Assembly: GCA_027625915.1 (NCBI GenBank)
Contig: JANTQA010000040.1
Coordinates: forward strand, 2,046,001-2,110,000
DNA from: Anaeramoeba flamelloides
Taxonomy: Eukaryota > Metamonada > Anaeramoebidae
Length of the DNA stretch: 64,000 bases
Reading direction: 5' to 3'
Part shown: positions 35,301 through 46,277 of the stretch, in pieces
How the letters are laid out: each line of letters begins with the position of its first letter
Numbering within the stretch: position 1 is the first letter of the stretch
The notes under the pieces: generated by a model
The model's input: the letters and a program-made list of their open reading frames with translations, nothing else
The model's database searches: none
Told to the model about the DNA's origin: nothing
Program-made: the position numbers and the translations under genes

Positions 35301-36060
35301 TCTCGAACATGATTATTAATGGTCCTTCCTCTTTTGGCAATTCAATTGGGTTCGTGGTAAAGTTTTTTGATGATAATTCATTATTTGATTTAATTGTATT
35401 GTTCACGTTGCTGTTGTTGTTGTTGCTTGGTAAAAAATATTCTAATAATTTTAAAATAAAATCCATAAAAGCTGAGAGGACATGATCCCGAAAGGAAGTA
35501 ACAATTTTTCGGTGTCTTAATAAAACTTCCCTTTCCTTAATAATGTAATTAAATTCTTCGCTGAGCACAATCAATAATTGTAAGCCGACAGTTAACTGGG
35601 TTTGCTCTTCCTGGTTCATTTCATAAATTGTTTTTTCATTTGACAATGGTAAAAAAAAAGATGTTTTAAATAAGTCTAATAAACACTCATTCGCTTTTTG
35701 GTTATTAAACCATGACATCTTTAAGATCCTTGAATATAACGAAAGGCATTCCTTTAATACAGTCTTGGGTAGCTCTTGTCCGTTCTTCACAATATAACCA
35801 TATAAAAAGTTCTGAAATTCTTCTTGCTCTTTGTTCGTTAATGACTCCCAATGGTTTGTGAGTATTTCCTTCAGTAACGTTAAACAGAGCATTAACGAAT
35901 AAAGCGAAGTGGAGTCCACTAAAATTTCATGTAAAGACACTAAATTGCCAATGTCTCTTGTAGATTGTCGGAGTGCTTCGTCAATCTCGTTTCTTCTTTC
36001 TTGATCATTAGACATATAAAAATCATAGGATATTGAATCAAAATTTTTAAATATTTCCAT
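32395..36060 (-). CDS. Exportin-7 (RanBP16) family nuclear transport receptor
   Basis: 1221 residues, single exon. It is an all-helical HEAT-type protein. Stretches that match the exportin-7 family as I know it include LYSRILKMSWFNNQ (~108-121), RHRKIVTSFRD (182-192; KHRKIASSFRD in animals), an EYCRL motif with LQNVTNL...YYLLGIWVRIV (~370-430), and ILGRIDYQKTFLQLIDFFEK (~520). Members bind Ran-GTP and carry proteins out of the nucleus. The human protein has about 1,090 residues; the excess here is mainly Asn/Gln-rich insertions at ~440-465 and ~610-645, presumably surface loops. The start is the first ATG and leaves the usual N-terminal helix pair. Confidence 0.88.
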   Translation of the reverse strand: MEIFKNFDSISYDFYMSNDQERRNEIDEALRQSTRDIGNLVSLHEILVDSTSLYSLMLCLTLLKEILTNHWESLTNKEQEEFQNFLYGYIVKNGQELPKTVLKECLSLYSRILKMSWFNNQKANECLLDLFKTSFFLPLSNEKTIYEMNQEEQTQLTVGLQLLIVLSEEFNYIIKEREVLLRHRKIVTSFRDHVLSAFMDFILKLLEYFLPSNNNNSNVNNTIKSNNELSSKNFTTNPIELPKEEGPLIIMFETGIKLLYTILSFDFSGFGRVNVIGGTDTSRLSFSSTWRKQIKIHHILNLILSLFFGCSTCEEPVIHRLEVLMKCLELLSSIRGVAFENDEDKISFLGDVLYGASLIAENNLHLLSENILHEYCRLSYKVIINQSFQTLISTTYLDQFIASIHQLSITCLQNVTNLHSNYYLLGIWVRIVQEIGPGKLNPNNQDHNNSQNQNRNNSSNNDLDNSYQKITEMIAEIVQEFIFQKLSYWGDIENEIDLQQIYDLESELMSEINNFKILGRIDYQKTFLQLIDFFEKISKNIQQNGLRDGTALQLCILIILSGSLISQTITKPMQVSAYTLSKGAIYLNFPESDIYLHSFLPETQKVLMGQDNNTNNNNNSFLGNIMSSNNTKNQNNQQNNHQKKHYFDAELTLRIIKLIQWLENLENKFDLNSTLKYLELSFIYFFEQFNIIYINQQSEKFLTFFNFFPEILPNIESKYEQMILFIYLKIKNNFKKYYNDEHIITRTLQLFDKFVDQYKAGQTLLNFEEIDQLLKNHNTDNFQFLEKFLNHSRIRVMYYKTIGKLLFLENKEIPFFKKFDNFIHLFDNSFNELSQYFDNLKQQNEQYELDDNMCVKALSLLKDLRGTIIKCNHDWKFVVFFDWFYPSKIETLNNFFKFFNKIPKISNNLLKFWNEFASLTITKNGRQNGKKSSFHHSSSPNGIIIFKLICNAIQIFAQEFSNDFNNLSNDYETKFKSLSICQSTISNLVQNSYVDLGVFEAFDDDCLQKTVHLIFELSESVDLQDIPLNPKFNNSYYQLLETFSQEYLEFIINRPNEKFSYLINIIINGFLLEKKKITEKCCVFVESLLSFYYSNYQNELLRNLKKKKLAQILHGKLQQNEENVIKIITIIINSLIYQPKINVWAISKPLLPLILIYTDVFHQIKENIISSLEKDKQKIVLKLFDSILIDIKENLDTNNYSVFGQNLNQFRYKMRDNGYLF

Positions 36061-38069
36061 TGCTAGTTTGTGGTTACTTTTCGTTTTGTGATTTTTTTTT
36101 TTGTTTGAATTTATTTTTGTTTTGTTTTCTTTTTCTTTTTTGTTTTTGTTTGAAGTCTTTGTTTTTGCTTTTTTACGAAGTGTAGTTGTTGTGTTTTTAG
36201 ATTTTGTTATCCAAAAATATTTTTAAAGGTGTTCAAAAAGAAAATTTGAAGAAGGTGTTATCAATAAAAAAAAAGAAAGTGGAAGAAGAAACATAAAATG
36301 ATTTATACTTTGAAATCTTCAGATTTTGAAATAACTTTTCAAACAAAATCTTTTAACACTAGACTGTGAGTTTTAGATCTTTTTTTCAAATTAAATCATG
36401 AAAAAAAGTAATCAATTTTGAATTTTTACAAATTAAGGTTTTTTTGGTTTTGACTTATTTTGAAATCAAAAAATTTGGTTGTGATTTGAATATAATAGAA
36501 TTCCAATATAGGTTTTGATTTAAACCTACCTTAAACACTTTTTAAGTGATTATGTTTTCTAGAATATAAACTTATTGATTTGTAACAAGTAACTCCAACA
36601 AAGTAATTTTTAAGTAATTTCAAAAACATTTAAAAAAATATCTTAACATCTTGAAATTGAAAACAGAACTTAAAAATCTGATTACTATAAAACCTGTTTT
36701 TTTTTTAATGTTATTCTCCCAATTGAAATATTGTTTTTAAAAATTAGATCCATTTTTGAAAAGTTCCAAAGTCAATCTATCACTTAATTATTTCAAAAAA
36801 AAATCACCATCTTTGAAAGAAGTTAGGAATCTTATTATTTTCGAAGGAGAAGTGTGCAAAAATACACTTTAAAAATAAAAACACCTTTTTTTAATTAAAA
36901 CCTCATCTAAAAAATCAAATAAATATCAAAAAAATTTTATGTAAATTATTTTGAACTTGAAAAAAATATAATTTCTTTTTATATAACAAATAGAGTTTAA
37001 ATCAATTTTTGTTTTTGTTGGGGTAAAAAAATACATGAAAAACCATTGAATCATCAAATTTATAAATTCTCATTAATTACGTTATTTGAAAAATGTAAAA
37101 TTCAACTTGAAACCCAAAGAAAAACTTGTTAATTTTATTATTTTTAATCAATAATTATTAACCCAATCTTAATTTTTTCAGTGGGTTGGTAATAATCTAA
37201 GAATAAATTTATACATAGACTTGATTATTATTTTAACCTTTTTACGAAGATTTACAAACAAATTAAAATAATTCTAATAAATTATACTAATAAAAAAACA
37301 AAATCAATATTGTTTATATCTTATTTAATATAAAAACAGTTGGTTCTTTATACTCTTGAAATTTGGAAAAGTATATTGACGAATTTTTTTTAAATTTCAA
37401 GTTATTTAATAAATTTTGTAAATAAAATAAATTATGAATGTTTTTCTGATCTTCAAGATTCAATATTACGTTTGATTTTATGTTTTATTGTTATAATAAA
37501 ATTAAAGCTTCAAGATTATTTGTTAATTTATTTTCTGGTTTTTTTTTTTTTTACATATAATTTAAATAACCTAATGAAGTGATTGGAATCATCATTTTTT
37601 TTTTTTCTACAATATCAATATTATGTGGAATCCACTACACCTTTTCCCCATTTGAACATGTGTCTATTAGTGCCACATGAAAAGTGCTTGGTTTCAATTG
37701 TAGTATTAATTATTTTTGGTTTGTGTGTAAAAAAGTATTTTTAACCTTTATAGTATTTGAAATCTAATTATTTTACAATATCTTTATTATGTCAGATTAT
37801 CTTTTTCTTTTGATTTTCCTGCTTTGTTTTTTGAAACATTATTATGAGTCTCATGAAGCTTCTCTTGATTTCATCTTTTCATTCAGATTTTCTGTTCAAT
37901 TATTTCTCTTTCATCTTTTTTTACAATCTTTGATCAGATTTTTTAAGTCGACTATTATATTTTTTTTTGCAAATAATTATTCCATCTATTTGATCATCTT
38001 TATAGGTGATACAAGTCCTAGTTTTCCTTTTAAGAATTTCTTTCCTAGTATGTGGTAATAGTTTCTATT
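36061..38069. other. Intergenic, no gene supported
   Basis: The first 150 bp form a T/G-rich flank before the exportin start. The rest is AT-rich. A plus-strand frame at 37789-38058 is very hydrophobic and biased in composition. On the minus strand, 37900-38040 shows short peptide-like pieces adjacent to the MITE palindrome that could be transposase debris, but I cannot confirm a family. Confidence 0.35.
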
Positions 38070-38614
38070 TGAACTAAAATAAATTCAAAATTTTGGATAT
38101 AGTTTAAATAGTTGAAAGAATAACAATATACAATACTTTGTATATATAATTTGGAAAAATTTTGATTTTACAAATTATTTAATTTTTTGACTTTTTTGTT
38201 TAAATTTCATTTTCTTTTTTCCATTTATATAATCTGTTTCGTTAGATCTGTAAATTTTTTTTTCAATGATAGTTGACATATGGTTAGTTTTCAGTTTAGT
38301 TAAATAGAAAACTCACATACAATTGGTAGATGGTATCTCAACATTTGATCGATCAACAATTGTTTGTGGAATTTCAAAAAAATTATCAATACAATTTTTT
38401 TTTTCGGCTCGTTTCATTATTTTGGATAAATCCATTTTTTATTTTTTCATTTTATTTTTTTAATTATTTTGATGGAAACAACTACTGGTAAATCATTAAT
38501 ATTGTTTAATTTAAATGGTGTTTAATATTATGTTTGGAAATATATATATATAAATTGAGAACTTTTATTTGTCTATTTTTTATTTTAAGTATGACCAAAT
38601 TTTGGGAATGGAGT
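38070..38614 (-). mobile_element. MITE family T, copy E (left arm of palindrome)
   Basis: Oriented as copies A and D: left end AACTAAAATAAATTCAAAATTTTGG, then TAATCTGTTTCGTTAGATCTG near 38230 and ATTTGATCGATCAACAATTG near 38342. The right end CCAAATTTTGGGAATGG (38594-38610) faces copy F across a 12-bp TA run. Confidence 0.75.
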
Positions 38615-38625
38615 ATATATATATA

Positions 38626-39171
38626 TAAACCCCATTCCCAAAATTTGGAAATCATATCTAAAATCAAAAATAGGCAAAATAAAACCCAATTTATTAGATT
38701 TTTCAAAACTTAATATTAAATCACTTTTAAGTTGCTTATTTTTAATGTTTTGAAATAAGTAATCATTTTCATCCAAATAAAAGATGAAAAATATAAAACC
38801 AAAAATTAAAAATCAGTGTGTCCAAAATAATGAAATGGGAATAAAAAAATTGTATTGGTAAATCTTTTGAAATTTCACCAATAATTGTTATTGAAGGATC
38901 AAATGATAAGATACCATAAACTAATTTTATGTGATTTTTCTATTTAAATAAATTCAAAACTAACCTTATAACCAAAAACATTAAAAAAAATTTTACAGAT
39001 CTAACGAAACAGATTACGTAACTGGAGAAAAAGGAAACGAAAAATAAACAAAAAAGTCAAAAAATGAAATAATTTGTAAAATCAAAATTCTTTCCAAATT
39101 GAATTTAAAGTATTATATATTGTGTTTCTTTCACCGTTTAAACTGTGTCCAAAATTTTGGAATATAGTTTA
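38626..39171 (+). mobile_element. MITE family T, copy F (right arm of palindrome)
   Basis: This is the reverse complement of copy E. It starts TAAACCCCATTCCCAAAATTTGG, includes GATCTAACGAAACAGATTACGTAA near 38998, and ends TTTTGGAATATAGTTTA. With E it forms a near-palindrome of about 1.1 kb centred near 38,620. Confidence 0.75.
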
Positions 39172-39424
39172 TGTCCCTTAGAACCGCATATACACGAATA
39201 GTCTTTGAGATAATATTTTTAATTTAAATTGTTATACAAAGATTATAATATAGTGAATTATTAAACAATTCTATGAGAAAGAAAAATGTATAATTAATAT
39301 TTGTATAGTTACATACAATAAAAAAATAACTTGAAAAAAAATTTTACATTTGAAAATTTTTTCTTCTTTATTGTTATTTTATTATTTTTCCATCCAAAAT
39401 TTTTGAAAAATATATATATATATA

Positions 39425-40013
39425 TAAGCTATTTCCAATAAAGTGGGGCAAATTTATTTTAAAATATAGCTTTTAAACACAATCTATAAAAAAGCATTTG
39501 AACATCCAAAATCATTAACTACCATTTATCGATTCTTGATAATAATTCAATTCGTTTCTTAGTATTGTATTACTTAAATAAAAGATATTAAATTTTCTGA
39601 TCTCGATTTTATCTGATATTTTTTAGGTGCTAAAATTGGTGTTTATTATTTTCTTTTTGTTTGAAAAACCCGTTTTCATAACTTTTTTAATCACAACAAA
39701 TTTTCAAATAGAATTGAAAACATATAACTGTATTTTATTGTTTAAAAAATCATTTGTAACCTTTCCATATTTACAGTTTTTTTAGAAAAATTGGTCGTAC
39801 ATTGTTTTCACCAAAAAAAGTATGGATTTTTTTTTCATTTTTTGAAAATATTTCATCCAACTTATTTTCAAATAAATACCTTAGCCATTTATTCAATTGG
39901 TATTAATATTAAACTTAATTTGGTATCATCAATTAATGAATACTACCACTAACAAAGACTATTTTTTATGAAATCTAAAAAAAAAATGCCCCCCTTTTTT
40001 TGGAAATACCTTA
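39425..40013 (+). mobile_element. Mariner-like MITE (family M), copy 1, ~590 bp
   Basis: The termini TAAGCTATTTCCAATAAAG and, inverted, TAAGGTATTTCCAAAAAAA are TIRs, flanked by TA on both sides. That is the target duplication of Tc1/mariner elements. The body is collinear with 54174-54761 over its whole length (for example GTATTGTATTRC near 39560, AACATATAACTGT near 39719 and GGTATTAATATTAAACTTAAT near 39899). No transposase frame, hence non-autonomous. Confidence 0.8.
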
Positions 40014-41448
40014 TATTTGAAAATTTTGTCAACACATCAAAAATTTCTTTCTTTAAATGATTAAAATACATCATACGTTACTGGAATTTTTTTCAGGGTC
40101 CTTTGCGCCCCAGCGTTGCTTAAAATACTTGATTAAATTATTTATTCATTACAAAAGATATTTTGATATTGTATAGAATATTTGTTTTATCTATTGATTA
40201 TCATTCAATTACAATATCTATATTTGATTCTAAATATTTTAAAATAAAAAAAAAATGTAAATTAAAATTGAATAAAAAATAATTATTTTTTTCCTTTGTA
40301 AAATTTGAAAATTTTTTCAACAGAATTTTTTCAAAATTTAAATGATAAGGCCAAAAATTTGAGTCAGATGAATAATTAATTTTTTTTTTTAATTTTTTTA
40401 ATTTTTTTAATTTATGATTTTTTCAAAGATAGAATATATATATATATATATATAGAAGACACAGTATTATTTAATAATATCAATATAGATCAAAAATTAT
40501 TTTCCAAGATGTGTATTGATTTATATTGAAGAATTCAATTTTCACCAAGATATTATTCAAATTTTTACAACCTACAAAATCCAAAAAAAAAATCTTGGTT
40601 TCAAAGATTATTTTATTATCTTTGAATAATATTTAAAAATCATTTTTTATTTTTTTTTTAAATAATTAGTGTTGATTATTTTATCTATTAAAAAAGTTTT
40701 TATTTGATTTAATTCCTAGGTAATTAATGAAATCATTTTACATTTTTTTTGTTTTTTTGTTTTGTTTTTCAAGTATTTTCTATTGTTTAAAATAGAATTT
40801 TTTGATAATTATTCATAATAAAAATTTAATTTTGGCCTAAATAAATGAATTTCAATCTTCTCTTAATTTAATATTTATTAAAGTAATATAAAAAAAAAAT
40901 AAATGAAATTTTCTGCGAAATATAAATATATATATATACATATTATTTATTTTATCATAAAATTTATAACCTTGTTTGATGTTTATTATTAATAACACAA
41001 TGTGTTGTATTTTGAATTACTATTATTGTAATTAAATTTCTGATTTAAAAAAAAATATAAAAAAAAAATACAAATTTTTTTAAAAAAAATGTAAAAAAGA
41101 ATTATTATTTATTTTTTTTTCCAAAAACAAAAAAAAAAATACAAAAGCATAACTACTTTATCTTTGACTAACTTCTTTTTCTAAAAATTGGTACAACTCT
41201 CAAATCATTTATTCTATTGAATTTAATGTTAATAAGAGAATTACTTATTGATGATTTTCATTTCATTTATTCATTTTTTCATTTTTGTTTTTTTTTTTAT
41301 TTAAGGATATTGAATAGTTTGATAATGAAAAAACAAGATAAGAAGAAAACAATTTGGAAATAATCTGACAGTATAAAAAGAGAAAGAGTTTTAATATTGA
41401 TTTCAAATGAGCTAGATGTAGGAATCAAGTAAGGCCAATATTGGATTG
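40014..41448. other. Intergenic, no gene seen
   Basis: Extremely AT-rich, with TA microsatellites at 40435-40454 and 40926-40940 and many homopolymer runs. A small GC-richer patch (GGGTCCTTTGCGCCCCAGCG, 40097-40116) stands out but has no identifiable function. Confidence 0.35.
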
Positions 41449-41676
41449 ATGCCTGGAACAAAGAAAAAAGAAAAAAAACAATCCCAACAAAATAACTCAG
41501 ATGAATTGTATCTTTATATTGAAAATGAGACTTTAAAGAGCAAAAGTTTGATGTATAAAGAGTTACCACTGACTTGTAAAGAACTTTTTCTCAATCCGCC
41601 TTGTTTAACAGTTTTTATTGATTTTAAAAATTTTTTTCTTTACAATTTAGAAAACGAGATTTCTCATTTCAAATAA
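41449..41676 (+). CDS. Possible small protein, 75 residues
   Basis: The frame starts MPGTKKKEKKQSQQNNSDEL, continues with ENETLKSKSLMYKELPLTCKEL, and ends TAA. Unlike most short frames nearby, its composition is balanced and the local G+C is higher than its flanks. It has no recognisable family, and I see no splice sites that would extend it. It could be a small real gene, an exon, or a remnant. Confidence 0.25.
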   Translation: MPGTKKKEKKQSQQNNSDELYLYIENETLKSKSLMYKELPLTCKELFLNPPCLTVFIDFKNFFLYNLENEISHFK

Positions 41677-43173
41677 AAGGAACATCAATTTTTAAAATAT
41701 TTAAATTTTAATTTTTATTGTTTAGTTTTATTGAGTTTTAAATATCCAGTTGAGTGTTTTTTTATGTTTTGAAGAGTTTTTTATATTTTAAAATTATACG
41801 ACAATTAATTTGATTTAATTATGAATAATTCTTGAAAATTTCTTTGCCCTTTTTTTTGAAAAAAAGTCTATTTTGATTTTTTATTATAATTCAAATCTGG
41901 ATTAAAGGCAAATAGAAAATAAATATATTAGTATATTCAATATCATTTTAAATCTTTTCTTTTATACTTGATGAAATTGAGGCAAATCCGGGGTGCTAAG
42001 GGATATATAGATTATATTATTAATAATAGTCTCCTAGAAACAAAAAAGATCAAATTCAATAATAATCAGGGAGGCGAAGTATATTTTGAAATTTGGTTTT
42101 TAATCTAATTACCAATCAAATATAAGATAAAAAAAACTGAATAAATTAAAAAAATGAATGAAAAGTACTACATTTTGAAAAAGAGAGTTGTGATAGAAAT
42201 TAAATTTTCAAAAAGTGTAACAATTAAGTAAAAAATATTAGAAATCTTTTTCTAAAGCTCAAAATTTCAAATAAAAATTTTCTACCTTTTTTTCTCGTAA
42301 TGATTATTCAAAAAATAAAAATTATTTGTAATCGAATGTAAATTTATTTATTAAATAGTAAAAAAAAAAAGGAATTATTTTATCGAAATAATGAAAAGAT
42401 TTCATTATTCTTTTCAATTCCTAAAATTTTTAAATAAATATTAAAAAAATCGAAAAAAATAAAGAAATATTAGAAAAATTGAAAAAATAAAAAAATAAAA
42501 TTAATAATTGGTAATTGTTTAAATTTATTTAAAAAAATAACATACCAATTCTCGGTGTTTATTATATCTTAATAACATGATTAATATATTTGATATTTAT
42601 CATTTATTAATTTTTTTTTTTTTCGATTGTGTATTATATAAGTAAAATCCTAAACTTAATATTTATTTATTTATTTCTTCTTTAAGTTCTAATTTTGAAA
42701 TATATTCAATTGCAGCTATTTGGTTTATAGAAAATTATAATAATATTCAAAAAAATAGAGAAAAAAAAATAATTTCATTATATATTTGATTTTGAGATTA
42801 AGAATAATAATAATAATAATTGATAAATAATAAATATAATTACAATAAAAATTGAATAATTTTCTTTATTTTTTTATTCCTTTTAATATTCTGAACATTT
42901 ACAAATTATATTTTTTTCTTTTATGTTTGAAAAAAATCAAATAATATGAAAAATTTTCTTTTTCAATAAAATGATGTCATGATTGTTTTATTTTTATTTT
43001 ATCTTAGTAATTTTTAAAATTACTGCCCCTGTAATAAATCGATGAGATAAACTATCAATAAATTACAAAAATATTTCATTCTGTAAAAATTTTTAATATT
43101 TTTTATTCTAATTTTGTTGATTAAATCTTTTATTAATCCCAATTTACAAAAAAAAATTTCTAATAATCCAAAC
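41677..43173. other. Intergenic, no gene seen
   Basis: AT-rich, low complexity, many A and T runs. No coding frame or repeat pair could be matched inside the window. Confidence 0.35.
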
Positions 43174-43728
43174 TAAACTCCAATTCAAAATTTTTAACAC
43201 ACCAAAATTCAATTGTTGAAAAAAAAAATCTTGTCTAATCAATTCTCGAAGAAATACCAAATTAGAATCATTCACTAATTGAAATGTTAACAATTGTTTA
43301 TAAATTACAATACCCACAAAGCAAAAAATAAATAATTATCAAGACCAATAAACCAAGAGTGTGTTTGAAATTTTGGAGATGGGCTATACAAAAAAATGTA
43401 TTGGTAAATGTGTTTAAATTCTATTTAGGAATATTGATCGATCAAATGGTTAGATATCAACAACTAATTTTATAAGAGTTCTTCAATCTTGAAGGACTCA
43501 ACTTTAACCATAATATCAGCTGTTCGAAAAAATTATTGATCTAAATTATTGATGGAACGAAACAGGTTAGTTAATTCAAAAATAAAACGAAAACAAAAAA
43601 CTACAAGATGAAAAAATGATTTTCATATTTTACAAAAATCAAAAATTATTTCCTATTTGAATGAAATTGTATTTCTTGTGATTCTTTGAACTATTTTAGC
43701 TGTGTGGAAAATTTGGAATTTTAGTTTA
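43174..43728 (+). mobile_element. MITE family T, copy B (555 bp)
   Basis: This is the best reference copy of the family. It starts TAAACTCCAATTCAAAATTTT and ends AAATTTGGAATTTTAGTTTA, and it is the reverse complement of copy A along its whole length. It is flanked by TA-containing sequence. No coding frame. Confidence 0.8.
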
Positions 43729-43962
43729 TAATATTTTAAGTTTCTTAAATATTCGACTCGCTTACATTCTATAAGCAATTAACAATTTTCGAAAGGAATA
43801 ATTAATTTATACAATAAATAAATAAATAAATCTGTCATTATTTACAAATTTAAAAAAGCAATACTAATTGGTTAATAATTGAAATATTATTTTTTTCGTT
43901 TTACAATCAAATAATGATAATATATAATAATTTTCTTCAAAATTTATTTTAATGAAAAAGGA

Positions 43963-45375
43963 TAAACACCAATTCAAAAATTTTAACACACTAAAATTCG
44001 AATTTTTATAAAAAAAAATCATCTTTGTAACATTATATAGAAGATAATACCAAATTAAAATAAAAAAATAATGAAAATATTTATAATTAAGATAATCTAG
44101 AAAAAAAACAAAAAATAAAAATTATCAATCCTAATAAATTAAATTGTATTAAAAAGTATGCAGAGAGCACAACAAAAAAAAAAAAAAGTATTATGAATTT
44201 TGTTTAATTTGACTGACAAATATTGATCGACGAAAGGTTATTTACCATTAAGTAATCTTTATTGTTTTTCTATGTACACAAATATAAAGCGTAGCTTATA
44301 TCATCCATTCAAAACAAAATTTATTGATCTCAGGTAAAATTATTAAGTAATTCAAAAAAATAAAATGAAAACAAAAAATTAAAAGATGAAAAAATGATTT
44401 TCAATTTTTTTAAAAACCAAAATTACCATTGTGAAAAAAATTTGGTTCATTAAAAAAAATTGGTTCAGTCAAAAATTTGTTTTCGTTTTTTAAATAGTAA
44501 ATATTAGCAAAATGATTTTTGATCAAAGTAAAATCTTATGAACAAATCTTACATTTAAGAAAAACCAAAGTCATTATCAATTATAATTTTCAAAGGCAAT
44601 ATTATTTCGTTGCATTTTGAGCTTTTAGAATTACTATGGGACTCTAAAAAAGAAAAATTGAATTTTAATTGTAAACTTAACTAAAAATATTAATTTTTTT
44701 TTATTAGGTTACATTCCAAGATCAAGTTAGTCATTGTTTGGGAAGACCAAAAAATAATAAGTGTTTTAAATTAAAGTTTGTCTATGGGGATTTTTAGAAT
44801 TTAAATGGTTTCTGAAATCTTGATATTTAGTTATTTTGAAGTTTTGATTGGAAAACATTAGTGAAAAACAATCTCTTCTGAAAAAATAGCTTTTTTTGGA
44901 AGATTTTATGATTCAATTGGGTTTTAAAGGATATTTAAGATTAAGTTGATAAATTTGCGTTAATTAACAATGATAAATATCATTATTGAATTAAGAGATT
45001 TTAATATTTCTTAATAAATAGTTCTCTTATTTTTAGTAAAGTTTACTATTTAAATTCAATTTTTCTTTTTTTAGAGTTCCTGTGGAATTCTATAAGCACA
45101 AAATGCAACGAAATAATATTGCCTTTGAAAATTATAATTGATAGTGACTTTGGTTTTTCTTAAATGTAAGATTTGTTCATAAGATTTTACTTTGATCAAA
45201 AATCATTTTGCTAATATTTACTATTTAAAAAACGAAAACAAATTTTTGACTGAACCAATTTTTTTTAATGACCCAAATTTTTTTCACAATGGTTATTTCC
45301 AAATTTCAGGAAATTGTTGTATTCCTATTCTTTAAACTGTTTTAACTGTTTCAAAAAATTTTGAATTTGGGTTTA
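43963..45375 (+). mobile_element. MITE family T, copy C, interrupted by a foldback element
   Basis: The left part (43963-44425) begins TAAACACCAATTCAAAAATTT, aligning with copy B. It stops at AAACCAAAATTA (to 44425). The family sequence resumes at about 45293 with TTATTTCCAAATTTCAGGAAATTG and ends TTTTGAATTTGGGTTTA at 45375. The gap is exactly filled by the foldback element at 44426-45292. Confidence 0.75.
44426..45292. mobile_element. Foldback element with ~240-bp inverted arms and TTA target duplication
   Basis: The arms at 44426-44667 and about 45052-45292 are reverse complements with only a handful of differences over ~240 bp. For example, GCAACGAAATAATATTGCC at 45103 pairs with its complement near 44596, and TTTGATCAAAGTAAAATCTT at 44518 pairs with its complement near 45186. 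The spacer is ~385 bp. The outer ends are CCATTGTGAAAAAAATTTGG, with TTA on each side (44423-44425 and 45293-45295). The 3-bp TTA duplication suggests a PIF/Harbinger-type mobiliser. High arm identity suggests recent insertion or arm conversion. No protein is encoded. Confidence 0.85.
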
Positions 45376-45489
45376 GATCTTTAAATTCCTTTTCAAAAAG
45401 AAGGTTTTTTTTGTAAAAAGTAGAAACTTGGAGACAATTTTTTTTTTTTTTTTTCAGGATAAACTTGTAAAAAAAAAAAGAAAATTTTT

Positions 45490-45716
45490 GTTTGAGCGAA
45501 GAGATACACTTCATTTATTATGACTGATTTATAATCATGATCTAAAATGACTGATATTAAAGAAGAAATATATTCTAATTTTAATTTTTCCCAACAAATA
45601 AATGATTCTTGGTGGAAATCAAATTTTAGGTTGAATGTTCCACAAGCCAAATGAACACTGTGCAAAAAACCACAAATGCCGAGGATATGCAAATGTTTAC
45701 ATAAATTATCGCATGC
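45490..45716 (-). other. Open coding-like segment beside MITE C
   Basis: An AG acceptor-like site (45717-45718 on the minus strand) is followed by a clean frame. It begins ACDNLCKHLHILGICGFL and continues through FDFHQESFICWEKLKLEYISSL to NEVYLFAQTKI, about 75 residues with a natural composition. It is unclear whether this is a 3' exon of the VPS9 gene upstream (phase does not match directly) or the remains of another gene cut by the MITE. No family is recognised. Confidence 0.3.
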
Positions 45717-46277
45717 CTAAATTCCAAATATTTTGACAATTTTTTTTGACTTCATTTATGATCTCATTTAAAGAAGCAATTTAATTGATCATCTTTGTAA
45801 GGTTAATTATACTAATTCTTAATGAAGCAAGTGGTTAAAAGGTGCTAATTCTTTTTTTAATAAATCAGTACTTATGAATTCTAAATAATTTAACAATTTT
45901 TTTATCATCTATTTTATAAGATCTCATTAAATAACTTTCAAAAGTCATGAAAATAAAAAATTCCATGGTTTATCTGATTAGTGATTTATAATTCGTATTA
46001 CTGATTAACCAAGTGAAAAAAAAACGATCTAATTTAAATAACATGAATTAGGAATCAAAAATTTTTCCAGATTGAATTATAGTATAATGTTGTGATAATT
46101 TCTAAAGGTTTGAGTTTTGTAAAAAAAAAAAAAACGCTTAAATTAATTAAATATTTGAAGAAATGAGTAATTTAGAAGCCATGTTATGTTGTTTCTTCTT
46201 TTCAAAAATATTATAAAAGCATTTTGAATAAAAATACTAGATATAAATATATCTATATATCAAAAATAAATATTTAC

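Noticed and set aside
37789-38058. Plus-strand hydrophobic 89-residue frame before MITE E
   Set aside because: The composition is that of T-rich DNA (Phe, Leu, Ile, Ser), with no helix spacing or signal typical of a real membrane protein.
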